Source of the DNA: Propioniciclava soli
Lineage (GTDB): Bacteria; Actinomycetota; Actinomycetes; Propionibacteriales; Propionibacteriaceae
NCBI RefSeq assembly: GCF_014858005.1
Contig: NZ_JACYOT010000009.1
Coordinates: 124,001-188,000 of the forward strand
Direction of reading: 5' to 3'
Length of the DNA: 64,000 nt
A program made the position numbers and the translations under genes. Each line of letters begins with the position of its first letter. Position 1 is the first letter of the stretch. A model generated the notes under the pieces. It was not told where the DNA came from. It saw nothing but the letters and a program-made list of their open reading frames with translations, and searched no databases. Positions 23,518-31,627 of the stretch are shown here, piece after piece.

Positions 23518-24168
23518 ATGACCTCCACCGTCGTCCACGTCTGCCGTCACGGGCAGGTGGAGAACCCCGATCACATCCTCTACGGCCGCGCCGAGGGCTA
23601 CGGCCTCAGCGCCCTCGGCCACCAGATGGCCGCGGCGCTGGGGGAGCACTTCGCCGACGTGCCGCTCGCCCACCTGCGCTGCTCGCCGCTGCAGCGGGCC
23701 CAGGAGACGATCGCGCCGATCGCCGCCGCGCACCCCGAGCTCGAGATCGTCACCGATCACCGCGTCATCGAGGCCGAGAACCTCCTCGAGGGTCAGAGCT
23801 TCGGCCGGTTCAACCAGCGTCTCGCGCTGCCCAAGAACCTGCGCTACCTGTGGAACCCGCTGCTCCCGAGCTGGGGTGAGCCCTATCGGGACGTCGCCAC
23901 CCGCATGCGCGCAGCCATCGCCGACGCCGCCGTAGCGGCCGGTGAGGGGGGCCAGGCGGCCATCGTCGCGCACCAGTTGCCGATCTTCATCGCGCGCCTG
24001 GCGGCCGAGGGACGCTCGTTCGTGCACAACCCCATCACCCGCGAGTGCCGCCTCGCATCGGTGACCAGCTTCCACTTCCACGGCCCGCGCGTCGTCAAGG
24101 TGTCCTACGCCGAGCCGGCCGACCACCTGTACCCGCCGAAGGCACGGATCTTAGGGCCGGGCATGTGA
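23518..24168 (+). CDS. Histidine phosphatase family protein
   Basis: 216 residues of the phosphoglycerate mutase-like superfamily. The RHG motif (10-12) carries the phospho-accepting His, LRCSPLQRAQET the second Arg, and IVAHQLPIF the C-terminal catalytic His. The substrate is unknown. It starts an operon with the System II cytochrome c maturation genes, the same order as Rv0525-Rv0529 in Mycobacterium tuberculosis, so a link to that process is plausible but unproven. Confidence 0.9.
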   Translation: MTSTVVHVCRHGQVENPDHILYGRAEGYGLSALGHQMAAALGEHFADVPLAHLRCSPLQRAQETIAPIAAAHPELEIVTDHRVIEAENLLEGQSFGRFNQRLALPKNLRYLWNPLLPSWGEPYRDVATRMRAAIADAAVAAGEGGQAAIVAHQLPIFIARLAAEGRSFVHNPITRECRLASVTSFHFHGPRVVKVSYAEPADHLYPPKARILGPGM

Positions 24169-24743
24169 GCGCAGCCACGGTGGGGCGACGCAGGGGGGCG
24201 CGAGCGGCGTCCGTGGTCGCGCTGGCGCTGCTGGCCGGTTGCGGGGCGGGGCCGACGGCGTCCGGTGGATTCGTGGGGGGTGACGGGTCGCTGACGATCG
24301 TGCCGGTCGAGCAGCGGCAGCCGGCGCCGCAGATCACCGGCGAGCTGCTCGACGGCACGGCCTTCGACTCCGCCGAGCTGGCAGGCACCGTGATCGTGTA
24401 CAACGTGTGGGGCAGCTGGTGCAATCCCTGCCGCAAGGAGGCGCCCGCCCTGGTGGGCGCGGCCGAGGCGACGGCGGGGGAGGCCGTCTTCGTCGGGCTC
24501 AACACACGTGACCCGGACCCGGCCCAGGCCGAGGCGTTCGTCCGTGCCTTCGACGTGCCCTACGTCAACGTCTACGACCCCGACGGACGCGAGCTGCTCA
24601 AGTTCGGCTCCCAGCTGCCGGCCAGCGCGATCCCGTCCACGCTGGTGGTGGACGCAGAGGGTCGCGTCGCCGCCCGCGTGCTCGGCGAGACCACCCAGAG
24701 CACCCTGACGGGGCTCGTGGGCGACGTGGCGGCCGGCCGATGA
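24165..24743 (+). CDS. TlpA/ResA-like thioredoxin lipoprotein
   Basis: 192 residues. The signal peptide ends in a lipobox (LLAGC, Cys26), so it is anchored outside the membrane. The thioredoxin domain has the active site WCNPC (Cys86 and Cys89) and a cis-Pro region IPSTLVVD. In System II cytochrome c biogenesis such a protein reduces the apocytochrome CxxCH cysteines before heme attachment, fed with electrons by CcdA, encoded next. GTG start overlapping the upstream stop; stop overlapping ccdA (ATGA). Confidence 0.93.
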   Translation: MSAATVGRRRGARAASVVALALLAGCGAGPTASGGFVGGDGSLTIVPVEQRQPAPQITGELLDGTAFDSAELAGTVIVYNVWGSWCNPCRKEAPALVGAAEATAGEAVFVGLNTRDPDPAQAEAFVRAFDVPYVNVYDPDGRELLKFGSQLPASAIPSTLVVDAEGRVAARVLGETTQSTLTGLVGDVAAGR

Positions 24744-25504
24744 CGCCGCTCGACCTGGGCGCCTGGTTCGCCTCTGCCGCCGGTGGGTCGATGGCGCTGG
24801 CGCTGCCGGTGGCCGTGGTGGCCGGCATCGTGTCGTTCTTCAGCCCGTGTGTGCTGCCGCTGCTGCCGGGCTACCTCAGCTACGCGACCGGTCTGGCGGC
24901 CACCGACGTGATCTCCGGGAAGGGCCCGCGGGGGCGTCTGCTGCTGGGCACGGGCCTGTTCGTGGCGGGTTTCGCCCTCGTGTTCGTCAGCACCGGGGCG
25001 CTGTTCGGTGGCCTGGGTGCCCTGCTCATGCAGTGGAGCCGGGCGCTGACGATCGTCGCCGGCGTCCTGTCCATCCTGTTGGGTCTGGTGTTCGCCGGCG
25101 TGTTGCGCTTCGGTCAGAACACCGTCCGGTTGTCGACCGCCCCGGGCATCGGCATCGCGGCGGCCCCCGTGCTGGGCATCGTGTTCGGCATCGGCTGGAC
25201 GCCGTGCATCGGGCCGACGCTGGCCGTGGTGCTCACCCTGGCGTTGAACGAGGGCACCGCCGTGCGGGGGGCCGTCCTCGCGCTGGCGTACGCGCTCGGG
25301 CTGGGGCTGCCCTTCCTGGCCGCTGCGCTCGCGTTCGACAAGATGGTGACCACGATGGACTGGGTGAAGCGCCACCACGCCACCCTCCAGCGCCTCGGCG
25401 GGGCGCTGATGATCGCGGTCGGCGTCCTGCTGCTGTCGGGCCTCTGGGACCGGCTGATGGGCGTCTTCCGGCAGTGGGCGAGCGCCTTCGGGCTGGTGAT
25501 CTGA
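24740..25504 (+). CDS. ccdA: Cytochrome c biogenesis protein CcdA
   Basis: Membrane thiol transporter carrying reducing equivalents from cytoplasmic thioredoxin to the extracytoplasmic TlpA-like partner. 254 residues, six transmembrane segments in two inverted halves. The essential cysteines lie in FSPCVLPLLPG (Cys37) and WTPCIGPTL (Cys156). Start overlaps the preceding gene and the stop shares a base with the resB start, so all four genes are coupled. Confidence 0.95.
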   Translation: MTPLDLGAWFASAAGGSMALALPVAVVAGIVSFFSPCVLPLLPGYLSYATGLAATDVISGKGPRGRLLLGTGLFVAGFALVFVSTGALFGGLGALLMQWSRALTIVAGVLSILLGLVFAGVLRFGQNTVRLSTAPGIGIAAAPVLGIVFGIGWTPCIGPTLAVVLTLALNEGTAVRGAVLALAYALGLGLPFLAAALAFDKMVTTMDWVKRHHATLQRLGGALMIAVGVLLLSGLWDRLMGVFRQWASAFGLVI

Positions 25505-27057
25505 TGGAGTGGCTGCGCTGGTTCTGGACGCAGCTCACCTCGATGCGCACGGCGCTGATCCTGCTGTTCATCCTGGCGCTGGCCGCCATCCCGGGCTCGT
25601 TCGTCCCGCAGCGCCCGGTCAACCCGATCCGGGTGAGCGACTTCATCGCCGACAACCCCGGGCTCGGGGAGTGGTACGAGCGCCTCGGGCTGTTCGACGT
25701 GTACGGCTCGCCGTGGTTCGCGGCCGTCTACCTGCTGCTCTACGCCTCGCTCGTGGGGTGCATCGTGCCCCGCATCGCCGTGTACGCCCGGGCGGTGCGG
25801 ACGCCCCCGCCCCACACCCCGGCCCGCCTGGACCGCCTGCCCGCCCACGCCGAGGGTGTCACCACCGCTTCGGAACCGGACGCCCTCGCCGCGGCAGAGC
25901 AGTGGCTGCGGGCCCGCCGGTTCCGGACGCGGCGCGAGGAGGGCGCGGTGGCCGCCGAGCGCGGTTACCTGCGCGAGTTCGGCAACATCGTGTTCCACCT
26001 CAGCTTCGTGCTGCTGCTGGGCGGGCTGGCGTGGAACACCCTGGCCAGCTACCGCGGCGAGGTGATCGTCGTCGAGGGCCAGGCGTTCAGCAACAACCTC
26101 ACCCAGTACGACGACTTCCGCGCGGGGGCGGCGTTCAACCCGACGCAGTTGCGGCCCTTCACGATCTTCGTCGACGCGTTCACGGCGTCCTTCGAGACCG
26201 GCCCGGTGCAGCGCGGCGCGGCGCGCGAGTTCCGCGCGGACGTCCGGACGGCCGACCCGGGGGCCGAGCCGCAGGCGTCCACCATCGAGGTCAACCACCC
26301 GCTGCGGGTCGACGGCACCAACGTCCACCTGATCGGTCACGGTTACGCGCCGGTCATCACGATCACCGATCCCCAGGGCAACGTCGCCACCTCCGGGCCG
26401 GTGGTGTTCCTGCCCCAGGACGGCAATTTCTCCTCCCTCGGCGTCGTCAAGGCGCCGGACGCCCGGCCCGAGTACCTCGCCCTCGAGGGCTGGTTCCTGC
26501 CCACCGCGGTGGTGGACGAGCAGGGCCCCCACTCGGTGTTCCCCGACGCGTTGGTGCCCGAGCTGTTCCTCACGGTGTGGGCCGGCCCGCCCCGGGAGGA
26601 GACGTCGGCGCCCGAGTCGGTGTACTCGATCAACAAGGACGACCTGGCGCAGATGACCACGGCCGAGGGTGCCCCCGTGGCGTTCCGGCTCGCGCCCGGC
26701 CAGATCGTCGACCTGCCGGACGGCTCCACGGTGGAGTTCTCCGACTGGCAGCGCTGGGTGAAGCTGCAGGTGAGTTCCGAGCCGGGGTTGTGGCTGGCCG
26801 CGGTGTCGATCCTGCTCGCGATCGCCGGGCTGGGGCTGAGCCTGTACGTGCGGCCACGCCGGCTCTGGGTGCGGGTGGCGGACGCCGACGGCACCACCCG
26901 CGTGGTGGCCGGCGGGCTGGACCGCACCGACACGGCCCAGGGCCTCGGGGACGATGTGGTCGCGTTGGCCCGGGCGGCGGGCGTGGCCGAGCTGGCGGAG
27001 ACCCCGGCGGTGACGGACACTGGTGCGGAGTTGTTCGGCAAACAGGGAGTGGGCTGA
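25504..27057 (+). CDS. resB: Cytochrome c biogenesis protein ResB
   Basis: 517 residues. Half of the ResBC heme-delivery and ligation complex. Three N-terminal transmembrane segments (about 12-30, 70-92 and 158-178) precede a large extracytoplasmic domain (about 180-430), with a last transmembrane segment near 433-452. The N-terminal pattern MRTALILLFILALAAIPGS is typical of ResB. A cytoplasmic tail of about 65 residues follows. It overlaps ccdA and ccsA by one base each (TGATG). Confidence 0.94.
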   Translation: MEWLRWFWTQLTSMRTALILLFILALAAIPGSFVPQRPVNPIRVSDFIADNPGLGEWYERLGLFDVYGSPWFAAVYLLLYASLVGCIVPRIAVYARAVRTPPPHTPARLDRLPAHAEGVTTASEPDALAAAEQWLRARRFRTRREEGAVAAERGYLREFGNIVFHLSFVLLLGGLAWNTLASYRGEVIVVEGQAFSNNLTQYDDFRAGAAFNPTQLRPFTIFVDAFTASFETGPVQRGAAREFRADVRTADPGAEPQASTIEVNHPLRVDGTNVHLIGHGYAPVITITDPQGNVATSGPVVFLPQDGNFSSLGVVKAPDARPEYLALEGWFLPTAVVDEQGPHSVFPDALVPELFLTVWAGPPREETSAPESVYSINKDDLAQMTTAEGAPVAFRLAPGQIVDLPDGSTVEFSDWQRWVKLQVSSEPGLWLAAVSILLAIAGLGLSLYVRPRRLWVRVADADGTTRVVAGGLDRTDTAQGLGDDVVALARAAGVAELAETPAVTDTGAELFGKQGVG

Positions 27058-28007
27058 TGGAGAGCTGGTCGAACTTGGCGATGGTGACGTCTTGGGTCAT
27101 CTACCTGCTCGCCATGTGCGCGCACGCCGTGGAGTGGGCCTCGGCGCGCAGCGCGGCGCCTGCGGCGGAGCCGGTGCTGGTCGCGGCAGGATCGGGACGC
27201 GCCGCCCCCGAGCCGGAGCACGGCGCGTCCGAACCGGCCCGGTCCCCCTCCGAGCCGGTCCGCGTGGACCTGTTCGGTCGCATCGGGCTGGCGCTGACGT
27301 TCATCGGCCTGCTGACGCACCTGATCGGCGTCGTGCTGCGCGGGGTGGCGGCGGACCGCTTCCCGTGGGGCAACATGTACGAGTTCACCACCACGACGCT
27401 CCTGCTGGCGGCGGCCACCCATCTGCTCCTGGCCACCCGGTTCGGCATGCGCTGGCTGGGGCTGCCGGTGACGCTGCTGCTGACCGTGGGTCAGGGGCTC
27501 GCCGTGACGGTGTTCTACGTCGCCGTGGCGCCTCTGGTGCCGGCCCTGCACTCGGTGTGGTTCATCGTCCACATCATTGCGGCCGCCATCGCGGGCGCGG
27601 CCTTCAACCTGGGGGCGATCGCGTCGATCCTGTACCTGGTGCGCGACCGGGCCGAGCGGCGCGGACGCGTGGGTGGCTATGTCGACAAGTTGCCGTCGGC
27701 GCGGGCCTTGGACGTCTTTGCGCACCGCATCCACGCCTTCGCGTTCCCGCTGTGGACCTTCACCATCGCCGCCGGTGCCGTCTGGGCCGACTATGCGTGG
27801 GGGCGGTTCTGGGGCTGGGACCCGAAGGAGACCTGGTCGCTGATCACCTGGGTGGTGTACGCCGCGTACCTCCACGCCCGCGCGACGGCCGGCTGGAAGG
27901 GACGCCGCGCCGCGTGGCTCGCGGTGCTCGGGGTGGCGACGTTCTGGTTCAACTTCGTCGGCATCAACCTGCTGGTCACCGGCCTGCACTCCTACGCGGG
28001 CATCTGA
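27057..28007 (+). CDS. ccsB: Cytochrome c biogenesis protein CcsA/CcsB (ResC)
   Basis: 316 residues, about eight hydrophobic segments. The tryptophan-rich WWD motif WGRFWGWDPKETWS near residue 250 binds heme at the outer face. Conserved histidines occur in HSVWFIVHIIAA and FAHRIHAFAFP. With ResB it completes System II. A hydrophilic loop rich in Ala, Pro and Glu (about 32-75) after the first segment is longer than usual. Last gene of the operon; a repeat-filled noncoding region follows. Confidence 0.95.
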   Translation: MESWSNLAMVTSWVIYLLAMCAHAVEWASARSAAPAAEPVLVAAGSGRAAPEPEHGASEPARSPSEPVRVDLFGRIGLALTFIGLLTHLIGVVLRGVAADRFPWGNMYEFTTTTLLLAAATHLLLATRFGMRWLGLPVTLLLTVGQGLAVTVFYVAVAPLVPALHSVWFIVHIIAAAIAGAAFNLGAIASILYLVRDRAERRGRVGGYVDKLPSARALDVFAHRIHAFAFPLWTFTIAAGAVWADYAWGRFWGWDPKETWSLITWVVYAAYLHARATAGWKGRRAAWLAVLGVATFWFNFVGINLLVTGLHSYAGI

Positions 28008-28068
28008 GGCCCGCCGGCCGCGTCCCCGGATCCACCCCGTCCGGGAGTAAGGCGCCGACTGGTCACGC

Positions 28069-28148
28069 GGCGCACCCCACCTCCACGTGGCGCACCCCAC
28101 CTCCACGTGGCGCACCTCACTTCCACCTGGCGCACCTCCCCTCCATCT
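28069..28148. repeat. 20-bp tandem repeat, four copies
   Basis: Four head-to-tail 20-bp units starting at 28069, 28089, 28109 and 28129. The first two are identical (GGCGCACCCCACCTCCACGT); the third and fourth carry 3-5 changes, and a fifth, decayed unit leads into the next palindrome. The 20-bp period is not a multiple of three, so it does not encode a peptide repeat. There are no spacers, so this is not a CRISPR array. Confidence 0.9.
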
Positions 28149-28209
28149 GGCGCAGTGCGGCTCACGTGGAGGCCCTTGCACGGGCCGCCACGTGAGCTCC
28201 ACTGCGCCA
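28148..28209. repeat. 62-bp imperfect palindrome
   Basis: Arms of 28 bp (28148-28175 and 28182-28209), matching at all but three positions, around a 6-base centre. Each arm contains CACGTG, and the left arm begins in the decayed fifth tandem unit. Confidence 0.85.
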
Positions 28210-28216
28210 CGTGGAT

Positions 28217-28241
28217 TCCCGGGTCGCCACGTGACCCGGGA
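28217..28241. repeat. 25-bp inverted repeat enclosing CACGTG
   Basis: Perfect 9-bp arms (28217-28225 and 28233-28241) around a 7-base centre GCCACGT. Confidence 0.8.
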
Positions 28242-28245
28242 GCGC

Positions 28246-28321
28246 CCGCGAAGTTGGCATTTGGACCCGAGGAAATGGCGCCATGGCGCCATTTCCTCGG
28301 GTCCAAATGCCGACCTTGCGG
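28246..28321. repeat. 76-bp palindrome with a perfect 56-bp core
   Basis: Bases 28256-28311 read identically on both strands: two 28-bp half-sites with no loop, centred on GGCGCCATGGCGCC. A further 10 bases on each side match with three mismatches. The core is less GC-rich than its surroundings (TTTGGACC, GGAAAT). As RNA it would make a long hairpin. Perfect palindromes of this size are rare by chance. Confidence 0.9.
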
Positions 28322-28350
28322 CCGGGGAGGTGGCCGACCTTGCGGCCGGG
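28309..28350 (+). repeat. 18-bp direct repeat, two copies
   Basis: GCCGACCTTGCGGCCGGG at 28309-28326 and again at 28333-28350, 24 bases apart. The first copy overlaps the end of the 76-bp palindrome. The rest of the gap up to 28429 is G-rich and shows nothing further. Confidence 0.85.
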
Positions 28351-28429
28351 CGGTGGCCGGGCGGGCGGCGGAGGCGGTGCCCCAGCGGGGACCCGTTGTG
28401 GGTTGGGGGGCGCGTGACAGACTGGGGCG

Positions 28430-29815
28430 GTGCGCCACTTCGACCTCTGTGTGATCGGTACCGGTTCGGGCAACTCCATCGTCGATGACCGTTTCGCGGA
28501 CTGGGACGTCGCGATGCTGGACGACGGCGTCCACTTCGGGGGCACGTGCCTCAACGTGGGCTGCATCCCCACCAAGATGTTCGTGATCCCGGCCGACTAC
28601 GCTCGCGCCCCCGAGGAGGCCGCCCCCCTGGGCGTCCACCTGGGCAGCCCCCGCGCCGACTGGCCCGCCATCCGCGACCGCATCTTCGAACGCATCGACG
28701 CGATCTCGTCCGGGGGCGAGTCGTACCGGCAGTTCGCCGACAACGTCACCCTCTACCGCGCCACCGGCCGGTTCGTCGGCGAACGGACCCTCGAGGTCGC
28801 CGGGGAGCAGATCACGGCCGACCGGGTGGTGGTGGCGGCCGGGTCCCGGGCGACCATGCCGTCCATTCCGGGTCTGGCGGACGCCGTGGCGGCGGGCCGG
28901 GCGCACACCTCCGACACCGTCATGCGGCTGGACCGGCTGCCGGCCAGCCTCGCCATCATCGGCTCGGGTTTCATCGCCGCCGAGTTCGCCCACGTGTTCG
29001 CCGCCTACGGCACGGCCGTGACGGTGCTGGCCCGCAGCGGCACCATGCTCCGCGATCTGGACGAGGACCTCTCCCGCCGCGCCACCCGCGCCATCGAGTG
29101 GTACACCGACTTCCGCGGCACCTTCAGCACGCAGCGAGTCGAGCTGGTCGACGGCGGCGTCCGCCTGCACGGCTCGGACGACGCCGGGCGGGCCTGCTCG
29201 GTGGACGCCGAGGTCGTGCTCGTCGCGACCGGCCGCGTCCCCAACAGCGACCGGTTGGACGCCGAACGCGGCGGCATCGCCGTCGGCCCGCGCGGCTTCA
29301 TCGAGGTGGACGCCCACCAGCGCACCACCGCCGAGAACGTGTGGGCGCTCGGCGACGTGAGCTCGCCCTGGCTGCTCAAGCACGTCGCCAACCACGAGGC
29401 GCGCGTCGTGCAGCACAACCTGCTCCACCCCGACGACCCCGTGGAGTCCAACCACCACGCCGTGCCCCACGCCGTGTTCGGCCACCCGCAGATCGCCGCG
29501 GTGGGCCTGACGGAGGAGCAGGCCCGCGCCGACGGCCGCGACATCACGGTGGCCGTGCAGCCCTACGGCAGCGTGGCCTACGGCTGGGCGCTGGAGGACA
29601 CCGACAGCGTCTGCAAGGTCATCGCCGACCGGCAGACCGCAGAGATCCTCGGCGCCCACCTCATCGGCCCGCAGGCCGCCACGCTCATCCAGCCGCTCAT
29701 CCAGGCCATGGCGACGGGGCTGGACGCTCGCACGATGGCCCGCGGCCAGTACTGGATCCACCCCGCGCTCACCGAGGTGATCGAGAACGCGCTGCTGGCG
29801 CTCGACCTGGCCTGA
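28430..29815 (+). CDS. mtr: Mycothione reductase
   Basis: NADPH-dependent flavoprotein that reduces mycothiol disulfide, the actinobacterial counterpart of glutathione reductase. 461 residues: FAD motif VIGTGSGNS (8-16), redox disulfide GGTCLNVGCIPTK (Cys40 and Cys45), the second Rossmann motif IIGSGFIAAEFAHVF, ATGRVPNSD, ALGDVSSPWLLKHVANHEA, and the C-terminal HPALTE with the catalytic His444-Glu449 pair. Several segments match mycobacterial Mtr closely. The GTG start is 6 bases after CAGACT, a weak -10. mshD, in the synthesis pathway of the same thiol, is 10 kb downstream. Confidence 0.95.
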   Translation: MRHFDLCVIGTGSGNSIVDDRFADWDVAMLDDGVHFGGTCLNVGCIPTKMFVIPADYARAPEEAAPLGVHLGSPRADWPAIRDRIFERIDAISSGGESYRQFADNVTLYRATGRFVGERTLEVAGEQITADRVVVAAGSRATMPSIPGLADAVAAGRAHTSDTVMRLDRLPASLAIIGSGFIAAEFAHVFAAYGTAVTVLARSGTMLRDLDEDLSRRATRAIEWYTDFRGTFSTQRVELVDGGVRLHGSDDAGRACSVDAEVVLVATGRVPNSDRLDAERGGIAVGPRGFIEVDAHQRTTAENVWALGDVSSPWLLKHVANHEARVVQHNLLHPDDPVESNHHAVPHAVFGHPQIAAVGLTEEQARADGRDITVAVQPYGSVAYGWALEDTDSVCKVIADRQTAEILGAHLIGPQAATLIQPLIQAMATGLDARTMARGQYWIHPALTEVIENALLALDLA

Positions 29816-29845
29816 CCCCAGCGGGGCCGGCCGGCGCCCCGGGCG

Positions 29846-30784
29846 TCAGGACTCGACCCGGAGCTGCTCCTGCAGTTGCCGCGCGGTCGTCAACAGCTCG
29901 GGGCGGCTGTCGGGGATGGAGGCGTAGAAGATGGACGACGACTCCTCGCTGGTCGACACGATGAGGACGATGGCCGTCTCGCCGGTCTCGCGGAGGTTCG
30001 GGATGCTGAAGGTGAGGTGCATCTCGACCAGCCACGCGTCGTAGCCGTCGAGCGTCGTCGCCTGGTTCACCCTGTCCTCCCGCCCGACGCGGGCGTCGCC
30101 GTAGAACGAGCCGAGGATGCACCGGGTGACGATCTCGGAGCCCTCCTGCGGGCTGAAGAAGCCGTCCCCGGCGACGAGCTCGCCCACCAGCACGGAGGCC
30201 ACCCAGCTGTGCACTCCGTCGTAGTTGGGCTCGACCGGGACCAGCTGGCCGTAGACGTCGCGGCCGAATGCCAGCCGGTCCTCCTGCTGCACCGTGCCCC
30301 ACGGGCTGCCGAGAAGTGGGTAGGAGAGCTTGCCGCCCTGCACCCGTCCGGCCGGATTGATGTGCGGGGCGGGGGACTCCTCGTCGAGGGTCTGGGTGGG
30401 GCAGACGTCGAGCGTGGGGTTGGACGCCGGCTGCGCCCCGGTGAAGGGGTTGCCCACGATGCGGGTCAACAGCGTGACGCCACCCCAGAGCAGCGCGACG
30501 ACCAGCAGCCCGACCAACACCAGCACCACCAACGGCCGACGGCTGGACGGACGCTGCTGGGTGATCTGGCCGTAGTCGTGGCTCAGCTGCTGCGCGGAAT
30601 GGATGGGGAGGGAGCCCGGCTGCGGCCCCCCGCCGCCCCGGTACGACTGCCCGCCGGCGGCCTCCCCCCGGAACTGGCCGGTGGGGTCGGGGGTGACCAT
30701 CGTGGTCCACGTCGTCCCGTCCCACCAGCGGAACATGCCTGGCTGGCCACTCGGATCCGGGTACCAGCCTGGCGCAGTGCTCAT
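29846..30784 (-). CDS. DUF2510 domain membrane protein
   Basis: 312 residues. N-terminal DUF2510 motif GWYPDPSGQPGMFRWWDGTTWT (residues 6-27, described by its Trp and Pro positions), a Gln/Ser-rich linker, one transmembrane segment (about 84-107) and an extracytoplasmic domain of about 200 residues with two cysteines (CPTQ near 128 and RCILG near 222) that could pair. DUF2510 is a short actinobacterial module of unknown role found at the N-terminus of many membrane proteins. The outer domain is not recognised. A TAGAAT -10 lies 6 bases before the ATG. Confidence 0.8.
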   Translation of the reverse strand: MSTAPGWYPDPSGQPGMFRWWDGTTWTTMVTPDPTGQFRGEAAGGQSYRGGGGPQPGSLPIHSAQQLSHDYGQITQQRPSSRRPLVVLVLVGLLVVALLWGGVTLLTRIVGNPFTGAQPASNPTLDVCPTQTLDEESPAPHINPAGRVQGGKLSYPLLGSPWGTVQQEDRLAFGRDVYGQLVPVEPNYDGVHSWVASVLVGELVAGDGFFSPQEGSEIVTRCILGSFYGDARVGREDRVNQATTLDGYDAWLVEMHLTFSIPNLRETGETAIVLIVSTSEESSSIFYASIPDSRPELLTTARQLQEQLRVES

Positions 30785-30790
30785 GCGGCG

Positions 30791-30796
30791 ATTCTA
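30791..30796 (-). promoter_or_regulatory. -10 element of the leaderless DUF2510 gene
   Basis: TAGAAT on the minus strand with 6 bases to the ATG at 30784. Confidence 0.5.
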
Positions 30797-30802
30797 GTCC
30801 GT

Positions 30803-30830
30803 GGCCCCAGCCCCGCCGGGGGCTGGGGCC
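30803..30830 (-). terminator. Terminator of the pst operon
   Basis: Perfect 12-bp stem (30803-30814 with 30819-30830) with a 4-base loop, 9 bases past the pstB stop in the direction of transcription. Confidence 0.75.
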
Positions 30831-30839
30831 GCGGGCGGC

Positions 30840-31619
30840 TCAGCCGAATCGGCCGGTGATGTAGTTCTCGGTCTCCTGCTTCTCCGGGGTGGAGAAGATC
30901 TGCTCGGTGGGGCCCATCTCGATGAGCTTGCCGGGCGCGCCGGTGCCGGCGATGTTGAAGAACGCCGTCGAGTCGGAGACCCGGGCGGCCTGCTGCATGT
31001 TGTGGGTGACGATGACGATCGTGTAGTTGGCCTTGAGTTCCTGGATCAGGTCCTCGATGGCCAGCGTCGAGATCGGGTCAAGGGCCGAGCAGGGCTCGTC
31101 CATCAGCAGCACGTCGGGGGCCATGGCGATCGCGCGGGCGATGCAGAGGCGCTGCTGCTGACCGCCGGAGAGGCCGGAACCGGGCAGGTCGAGCCGGTTC
31201 TTGACCTCCTCCCACAGGTTCGCGCCGCGCAGGGCCTTCTCGCACACCTCGTCCTGCTCCCGACCCGGCATGCGCTTGTTGTTGAGGCGGAGGCCGGCGA
31301 GCACGTTCTCCTTGATCGACATGGTGGGGAAGGGGTTGGGCCGCTGGAACACCATGCCGATCTGACGACGGACGTTCACCGGGTCGACCCCCGGGCCGTA
31401 CAGGTCGTGCCCGTCGAGCAGCAGCTCGCCCTCGACGTAGGCGCCGTTGATGACCTCGTGCATGCGGTTGAGGGACCGCAGGAACGTCGACTTGCCGCAG
31501 CCGGACGGCCCGATGAAGGCGGTCACCGCCCGGGGCTCGATGACCATCGAGACATCCTCGACGGCCTTGAACTTGCCGTAGTAGATGTCGAGGTTCTTGG
31601 CTTCGATGCGCTTGGACAT
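30840..31619 (-). CDS. pstB: Phosphate ABC transporter ATP-binding protein PstB
   Basis: ATPase of the high-affinity phosphate importer PstSCAB. 259 residues with Walker [10 protein letters not shown], the PstB-specific [13 protein letters not shown]-loop region, the signature [14 protein letters not shown], Walker [14 protein letters not shown] and the switch His in [12 protein letters not shown]. The order pstS-pstC-pstA-pstB on the minus strand is standard. pstA ends 8 bases upstream. No phoU follows. Confidence 0.97.
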   Translation of the reverse strand: MSKRIEAKNLDIYYGKFKAVEDVSMVIEPRAVTAFIGPSGCGKSTFLRSLNRMHEVINGAYVEGELLLDGHDLYGPGVDPVNVRRQIGMVFQRPNPFPTMSIKENVLAGLRLNNKRMPGREQDEVCEKALRGANLWEEVKNRLDLPGSGLSGGQQQRLCIARAIAMAPDVLLMDEPCSALDPISTLAIEDLIQELKANYTIVIVTHNMQQAARVSDSTAFFNIAGTGAPGKLIEMGPTEQIFSTPEKQETENYITGRFG

Positions 31620-31627
31620 GGGTCTCC

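Noticed and set aside
28069-28350. CRISPR array
   Set aside because: The repeats are contiguous 20-bp units with no spacers, and no cas genes are present.
28087-28488. Open frame running through the repeat island into mtr
   Set aside because: The 20-bp repeat changes frame at each unit and the frame runs out of register with mtr. No ribosome-binding site precedes it.
29816-29845. Terminator between mtr and the convergent DUF2510 gene
   Set aside because: Only a short 5-bp GC stem (GGGGC with GCCCC) can be drawn; it is too weak to call.
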